A DNA stretch of 10,049 bases. Origin: Ktedonobacter sp. 13_1_20CM_4_53_11. Lineage in GTDB: Bacteria; Chloroflexota; Ktedonobacteria; Ktedonobacterales; Ktedonobacteraceae. Shown piece by piece: positions 6,343 to 10,049 of the stretch. Within the stretch, counting starts at the first letter, position 1, and every line of letters starts with the position of its first letter. The stretch is taken from assembly GCA_001919995.1 (NCBI GenBank), contig MNIY01000014.1, positions 1 through 10,049 of the forward strand, read 5' to 3'. Both the position numbers and the translations under genes were made by a program. The notes below the pieces were generated by a model that had not been told where the DNA came from, ran no database searches, and was given only the letters and a program-made list of their open reading frames with translations.

Positions 6343-6864
6343 ATGACATCGGACACAAACAAACACCTCACCCATCTAGATGAAAGCGGTAACATTCACA
6401 TGGTAGATGTCACCGATCGACCGGAGACGGTGCGCGAAGCTATCGCCAGGGCTAGAGTGCGCATGGCACCGCAAACCGTGCAGCTGATCGAAACGAACCA
6501 GGTCTCTAAAGGGAGTGTTTTAGAAGTAGCCAAGATCGCCGGCATTATGGCAGCCAAACAGACCCCGCAGATCATTCCTCTCTGCCACCCTCTGCCCATG
6601 ACCCACATCGATATCCTTTTCACAGTTGACAGCGAACAGGGCCTGGTCGAGATCGAGGGGCGTACGCGCACAAACTATAAGACAGGGGTGGATGTCGAGG
6701 CGCTTACAGCTGTTACAGTGGCCGCGCTGACCATCTATGATATGTGTAAAGGAGTCGACACAACAATCACACTCGAGCAGGCATATGTCGCCTCAAAGAG
6801 CGGAGGAAAAAGCGGCACAGTCGAATTTCAACCTCAACCCTTATCCAGCGGGACGCACCTCTAA
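6343..6864 (+). CDS. moaC: Cyclic pyranopterin monophosphate synthase (MoaC)
   Basis: MoaC makes cyclic pyranopterin monophosphate from the 3',8-cyclo-GTP product of MoaA, an early step of molybdenum cofactor synthesis in the cytoplasm. The 173-residue protein is close to usual length and shows the whole family pattern: LTHLDESG (9-16), MVDVT (20-24), KGSVLEVAKIAGI (56-68), IPLCHPLP (78-85), TGVDVEALTAV (114-124), YDMCKGVD (132-139) and a GGKSG tail (154-158). Residues corresponding to E. coli K51, H77, D128 and K131 are K56, H82, D133 and K136. The position of E. coli E112 holds D117, a conservative change. The start is supported by AAAGGAGG at 6324-6331. No other moa or moe genes are adjacent, so it stands alone. 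Its last 24 bases overlap the end of the convergent gene ending at 6841. Confidence 0.97.
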   Translation: MTSDTNKHLTHLDESGNIHMVDVTDRPETVREAIARARVRMAPQTVQLIETNQVSKGSVLEVAKIAGIMAAKQTPQIIPLCHPLPMTHIDILFTVDSEQGLVEIEGRTRTNYKTGVDVEALTAVTVAALTIYDMCKGVDTTITLEQAYVASKSGGKSGTVEFQPQPLSSGTHL

Positions 6865-7893
6865 TCGCAAGAACATTACCTCCAACAGGTTGCGCTCATC
6901 TGGATTGTTGAGCCGTAAATCGGTCTGGCCGAGGGGCGTTACTATTCTGCCGTCTTTATCCACAGGAACAATTGTGCGAATGGCCCGCGGATTGCCACCG
7001 ATCCAGCGTACAGGTTCGATCAATGAACCCAGTGGTACAGATATGATCAGATGCTGGCCGCGTAACTTCTCATCCAGGTCCTGCAAATGGAGTTCGAGCG
7101 TATCCTCGTGCTGGGTGATGCTCCCCTCCAACGGGCTTGACTGCAGGAGGATGATCGCCTGCTCTGCCGGAGTTTCCGCAGAGCGCACAGGCACATCTGC
7201 TCTGCGCAACACTTTTCCGCGACGACTTCCTCCCGCGCCAATCAAGGGTGAGTAGGAACGCGCTGCCTGTACTTGCTCTCCAGGGCTGTGAGGACCTTCA
7301 GTGATTGTCGCTACCCGAACAAGGTCACGCAGCGCTTTGACGCGTTGGCTGCTCTGCGTTATTTGGGCGCTCACCCTCATTGCCCACTGCAATAAAGAAC
7401 GGGCATATGCTTCTCCATCGATATGATCGCGGCGAGCCTGGCGCAGTACCGCCTCTGCCTGCCCAATCAAGAATTGACAGAGATTTACCAACGTTACTGC
7501 GGGAATTGACGCCAGTGGGCGACTACCGTAATCGATGACCGGCTCGTTATCGCCAACTTCGGCAGCATGGCGCAGTGCATCATAGAGTTCCAGGTAAGCG
7601 CTGTGGCAAATATTACACCCCGCCAGGTGATAAAGCAGCGGAGCATAATGGATAGTTGCCCTCGGGTCGTTCCGCAGAAGGGCCATGATGAAGTCAGGTA
7701 ATTGCTGATAAAAGCGAGGGTGATAATCACCACCGAGCAATAATTCAGACTCGCTCTCATCTCCTCCAGCTATTGTAGACAGGTTTGTTGTATCTTGTGA
7801 TGATTTCGCCAGTAGATCGTGCAACCACCTGGCCAGCTTTATATGCTCGCTGCGATCTTTTGACGCATCGTCGAATTGCTTGTTTTCGTTCAT
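6841..7893 (-). CDS. Hypothetical protein with H-x3-C-x2-C zinc motif, probable anti-sigma factor
   Basis: A 350-residue soluble protein not assigned to a named family. Around residues 62-110 it has the look of a zinc anti-sigma domain: helix, then H89-x3-C93-x2-C96 in YHLAGCNICHSAY, then helix. That spacing is the ZAS/zf-HC2 signature of anti-sigma factors. Residues 120-210 appear helical. The C-terminal 100 residues (about 250-347) appear strand-rich and I do not recognise them. There is no transmembrane helix, unlike many anti-sigma factors, so any signal would be cytoplasmic. The ATG at 7893 is preceded by AGGAAAGG six bases away. The gene follows the sigma-like gene with a 30-bp gap on the same strand, the usual sigma/anti-sigma order and the main reason for the functional inference. 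Its end overlaps moaC tail to tail. The zinc motif is clear; the anti-sigma role is an inference. Confidence 0.65.
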   Translation of the reverse strand: MNENKQFDDASKDRSEHIKLARWLHDLLAKSSQDTTNLSTIAGGDESESELLLGGDYHPRFYQQLPDFIMALLRNDPRATIHYAPLLYHLAGCNICHSAYLELYDALRHAAEVGDNEPVIDYGSRPLASIPAVTLVNLCQFLIGQAEAVLRQARRDHIDGEAYARSLLQWAMRVSAQITQSSQRVKALRDLVRVATITEGPHSPGEQVQAARSYSPLIGAGGSRRGKVLRRADVPVRSAETPAEQAIILLQSSPLEGSITQHEDTLELHLQDLDEKLRGQHLIISVPLGSLIEPVRWIGGNPRAIRTIVPVDKDGRIVTPLGQTDLRLNNPDERNLLEVMFLRLEVRPAG

Positions 7894-7923
7894 ATTTGAC
7901 CTTTCCTGAGCATATAAGGCTAC

Positions 7924-8838
7924 TCATTCCTCCCTATAGAAACGCGATAACTGTTTCATCTGGGCCGATGTGATTCGAATGACTGTATCCTCATCCTCAC
8001 GCCATTCAAGTAATCCTTCATCCACCAGTTTATCCAGGCCTAACCGCACGTCATCTTCGGAAAGATCATCCTGCGCCAGGGTCTGAATATCCACGAGAAA
8101 CTCTTGAGAGTGCGTAGAATATACTCCATATTCTGTCAAACGCAAGGCAACGATGACTGTCAAATTGGTACTTTGCTGTTGGAGACAATGACGTAATTTT
8201 TTGTGTGCGTGATCCTTATGCTGACTCGCGTTAGCAATAGCTTCACTACTGTTGAAAAGCGCTTTACGTGGTAGCTCTTCGAGGAGGCCGCGAAGCAATT
8301 CAGTCGCGTCATACTCTTCAAGCTCTTGTATGATGGCATGCAACTGACGGGGTGCGGGGCCGAGTTCCTTGATACAGTGTTTGAGGAGGTTGCGTAGCTC
8401 TTGTTGCGAGGCCAGGGCAAGCGCGGTCTCTTCCGGGGTTGGAAAGGGCACCCCTCCGCCAACCGCTTCGGTTGCCTCGTTCAGCAGATCATCCTCTGCT
8501 TCCGCCCCTTCTGTTCCCTCGACATCCGTGGTATACATCATTTGGAGCCTTCTTTTACGCAGCCGGTCGATCGCTTTGTTGCGAACACTCCGATTGAGGA
8601 AGGCATAGAACTGGGCGTTGCTCAGCCCATCGAGAACGGTGAGCGGCGTTCTATCTTCACCGCCAAGGAGACCTATCCGTAGAAGTTGCTCGACGACATG
8701 TCCTATAACCATGTCTAGCTCAATTGGATCATATTTGAGTACATCTAAAGAACGTTGTGCATGCCGACTCAAGTGCGCATACAAGGCTGGATAGGTTTGG
8801 TCCGCATGATACCTCAGGTCGTGTGCCGTAAAGGGCAT
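7924..8838 (-). CDS. Sigma-70-region-2-like transcription factor with winged-helix-like tail
   Basis: A 304-residue protein. Residues 35-99 resemble region 2 of ECF sigma factors: a helical segment ending in FYAFLNRSVRNKAIDRLRKRR (78-98), where R-N-x-A-I-D-x-L-R-K-R is the classic 2.4 pattern. An acidic linker (103-140) precedes a helical part (144-220) in the place of region 4, which only loosely fits sigma region 4. Residues 245-298 look like a winged helix (DDVRLGLDKLVDEGLLEW, then a strand pair). I chose the ATG at 8838-8836 because GGAGGAG lies six bases upstream; an in-frame GTG at 8925 would add 29 residues but has no ribosome site. The zinc-motif gene follows by 30 bp. It is likely an atypical alternative sigma factor; a DNA-binding regulator that only borrows the region-2 fold is the alternative. 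Confidence 0.65.
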   Translation of the reverse strand: MPFTAHDLRYHADQTYPALYAHLSRHAQRSLDVLKYDPIELDMVIGHVVEQLLRIGLLGGEDRTPLTVLDGLSNAQFYAFLNRSVRNKAIDRLRKRRLQMMYTTDVEGTEGAEAEDDLLNEATEAVGGGVPFPTPEETALALASQQELRNLLKHCIKELGPAPRQLHAIIQELEEYDATELLRGLLEELPRKALFNSSEAIANASQHKDHAHKKLRHCLQQQSTNLTVIVALRLTEYGVYSTHSQEFLVDIQTLAQDDLSEDDVRLGLDKLVDEGLLEWREDEDTVIRITSAQMKQLSRFYREE

Positions 8839-8955
8839 ACGAATCTCCTCCACACTGTCTGATCGGTCGCATACCACCCAATTACATCCAACCATGGGTA
8901 TGCACAGCGACAGGCTGTCGTTCACTACATAGGGAGTTAATTACTACCTTTGCAA

Positions 8956-8984
8956 ATTGTACCCAAATTATAGGTGAAACGCAA
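8956..8984 (-). promoter_or_regulatory. Candidate promoter for the sigma-like/zinc-protein pair
   Basis: On the minus strand, TTGCGT (8984-8979) is followed by 17 bp and TACAAT (8961-8956, 5 of 6). Transcription would start near 8949, about 110 bases before the ATG at 8838. A perfect TATAAT at 8972-8967 lies in the spacer but has no -35 partner at normal distance. Which is used cannot be told from sequence, and a self-dependent sigma promoter is possible. Confidence 0.4.
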
Positions 8985-8989
8985 CGAAT

Positions 8990-9036
8990 TACGCCCCTAC
9001 GTTCATGTATAAATCATTATACTTCGTAGGGGCGTA
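8990..9036. repeat. Two-tier inverted repeat/hairpin between the TPR gene and the sigma-like gene
   Basis: TACGCCCCTACG (8990-9001) and CGTAGGGGCGTA (9025-9036) are perfect 12-bp reverse complements. Inside them GTATAA (9007-9012) pairs with TTATAC (9017-9022) around a 4-base loop, with an asymmetric internal bulge (5 and 2 bases). The hairpin lies 36 bp past the stop of the minus-strand TPR gene and a few bases upstream of the next promoter. It could terminate that transcript, but no T-run follows the stem on either strand. It may instead belong to a dispersed palindromic repeat family. Confidence 0.8.
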
Positions 9037-9071
9037 CTGGTGGACACGCGTTACGTCACATCAATATTCGA

Positions 9072-10049
9072 TTATTCGATATCGCCGCGTTTCCCTTGAC
9101 GCTGGTGCTCGTACGCCTTTTTAATGGCGTTCAAACTGCGCTGTACTTCGCCGCGCTCCTCCAAAAGATTGGCATAGCGGAAATACGCGCTCGCCGCAAT
9201 TTCGTGGGCTTGAGACGAATCGAGCAGGTCGAGAGCCTCGGTGAACAGCTCATCAGCAGCGGCATAGTCTTTTGCCTCATGGCGTAGCTGGGCCAGCGCA
9301 ATAAGAGCCTGTCCATGCGCCTGAGCATCTCCGCTTGCACGTGCGAATGTTAAGGCCTCCTGGGCCTCTTTCTCTGCCTCTTCTGTTCTTCCACGCTTTA
9401 AAAGAAGTTCCGCCAGCGATGTATGACAGGTTGAAGCCGAAACCGCATCATTGAGGTCTTGTTCAATGGCAATGGCACGTCTGTATTCTTGCTCCGCCTC
9501 ATCAAGGTTGTTCTGCTTCTCCAGGGTTTTACCCAAACGCTGATGGGTGAGACCGACAAGTCTCTGCTCATCCCGCATTTCATAGAGGGCCAGGCTGCGC
9601 AGAGCGTATTCACGCGCCATCGTTAGCTTGCCAACCGCTTTATAATTCTGGCTGATCTCCATGTACTTTTGCGCAAAACTCTTACTGTCACGTTCCAAAC
9701 CATCGAACATATCTAATGCACGATGATAAAAGGCTACAGCTTTTTCTAAATCACCCTGGCGGAAGTAATCATTGGCTAAATTACTGTATACATCGAGCGC
9801 GAATACGGGGTCATTGATTTGACTATTTTCGATAGCTGTGTTGCTACGGAGATGATTTTCCATAGCAAGAGTGTAGTTATACAATAAAAAGTAGGCTCTA
9901 CCGAGTAAATTGCGGGCGCGCTCAATCGATTCACTATCATTTAAACTTTCAGCTTGCGTCACCGCGGATCGTAAATCTACTACGGCTTCCTGGTACTCGT
10001 TCGTACCTAGATGTATCTGACCTCGCAACAGGTATAATCGATACACTTG
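9072..10049 (-). CDS. TPR-repeat protein, C-terminal part (cut by window edge), probable HTH/TPR regulator
   Basis: The frame is open to the right edge, so the true start is outside. The 325 visible residues are almost entirely tetratricopeptide repeats of about 40 residues. Recognisable units begin near ARNLLGRAYFLLYNYTLAMENH, DVYSNLANDYFRQGDLEKAVAFY, THQRLGKTLEKQNNLDEAEQEY, CHTSLAELLLKRGRTEEAEKEA and ALIALAQLRHEAKDYAAADELF. TPR solenoids bind peptides or partner proteins. The last 40 residues (YANLLEERGEVQRSLNAIKKAYEHQR) line up with the end of the XRE-HTH/TPR regulator at 397-1749 (YAQLLDEQGKTKDALKYYKRAYEIQR). I therefore infer that the missing N-terminus carries a helix-turn-helix. An 8-bp tandem repeat TATTCGAT (9065-9080) spans its stop codon. 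The large hairpin at 8990-9036 lies just downstream. Confidence 0.85.
   Translation of the reverse strand, partial: QVYRLYLLRGQIHLGTNEYQEAVVDLRSAVTQAESLNDSESIERARNLLGRAYFLLYNYTLAMENHLRSNTAIENSQINDPVFALDVYSNLANDYFRQGDLEKAVAFYHRALDMFDGLERDSKSFAQKYMEISQNYKAVGKLTMAREYALRSLALYEMRDEQRLVGLTHQRLGKTLEKQNNLDEAEQEYRRAIAIEQDLNDAVSASTCHTSLAELLLKRGRTEEAEKEAQEALTFARASGDAQAHGQALIALAQLRHEAKDYAAADELFTEALDLLDSSQAHEIAASAYFRYANLLEERGEVQRSLNAIKKAYEHQRQGKRGDIE

Noticed and set aside
8839..8925. 29-residue N-terminal extension of the sigma-like protein from a GTG at 8925
   Set aside because: There is no ribosome site before the GTG, whereas GGAGGAG sits six bases before the ATG at 8838. The extension is also unlike the rest of the protein.
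8967..8972. Perfect TATAAT on the minus strand as the main -10 box
   Set aside because: No -35-like hexamer lies 16-18 bp upstream, since that stretch is the hairpin arm. The TACAAT 11 bp downstream has a correctly spaced TTG-type -35.

Overview
The window looks like chromosomal DNA from a signalling-rich, mid-GC bacterium. A soil, filamentous Chloroflexota of the Ktedonobacteria type is the best guess. That guess rests on the mix of large helix-turn-helix/TPR regulators, several soluble histidine kinases without membrane segments, and an unusual sigma/zinc-anti-sigma pair next to housekeeping genes (aroC, moaC). It is inferred from gene style, not from a database match.

Layout, left to right. 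Positions 1-145 (minus) hold the first 48 codons of chorismate synthase (aroC), running off the left edge. An AT-rich divergent spacer (146-396) carries a near-consensus promoter for a plus-strand XRE-HTH/TPR regulator (397-1749). That gene converges on a minus-strand two-gene operon. The upstream gene of the operon is a soluble histidine kinase (3054-4208) whose N-terminal coiled coil carries four copies of an A-x-x-H-I-[LM]-x-D motif at heptad-multiple spacing. The downstream gene (1798-3036) is a receiver domain fused to a histidine kinase. In front of this operon (4199-4440) lie an apparently frameshifted small gene remnant, an extended -10 promoter and a pair of 13-bp direct repeats 20 bp apart. 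Next on the minus strand is a PAS-PAS histidine kinase (4521-6059) with its own promoter.

A 283-bp divergent spacer separates this kinase from plus-strand moaC (6343-6864), the molybdenum-cofactor enzyme. moaC overlaps tail-to-tail by 24 bp with a minus-strand pair: a sigma-70-region-2-like protein with a winged-helix-like C-terminus (7924-8838), followed by a protein with an H-x3-C-x2-C zinc anti-sigma motif (6841-7893). Upstream of that pair is a long two-tier hairpin (8990-9036). The right edge is the C-terminal 325 residues of a second TPR protein (9072-10049), whose last 40 residues resemble the end of the first XRE-TPR regulator.

How the genes could work together (inference): three cytosolic kinases and one receiver domain are encoded without any DNA-binding response regulator. 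The kinase/receiver-kinase operon could therefore form an internal phosphorelay whose final output protein is encoded elsewhere. The sigma-like/zinc-protein pair is a plausible, separate transcription switch. The most noteworthy items are that pair, the motif-repeat kinase with its control region, and the 8990-9036 hairpin. No mobile element, CRISPR array, tRNA or rRNA was seen.
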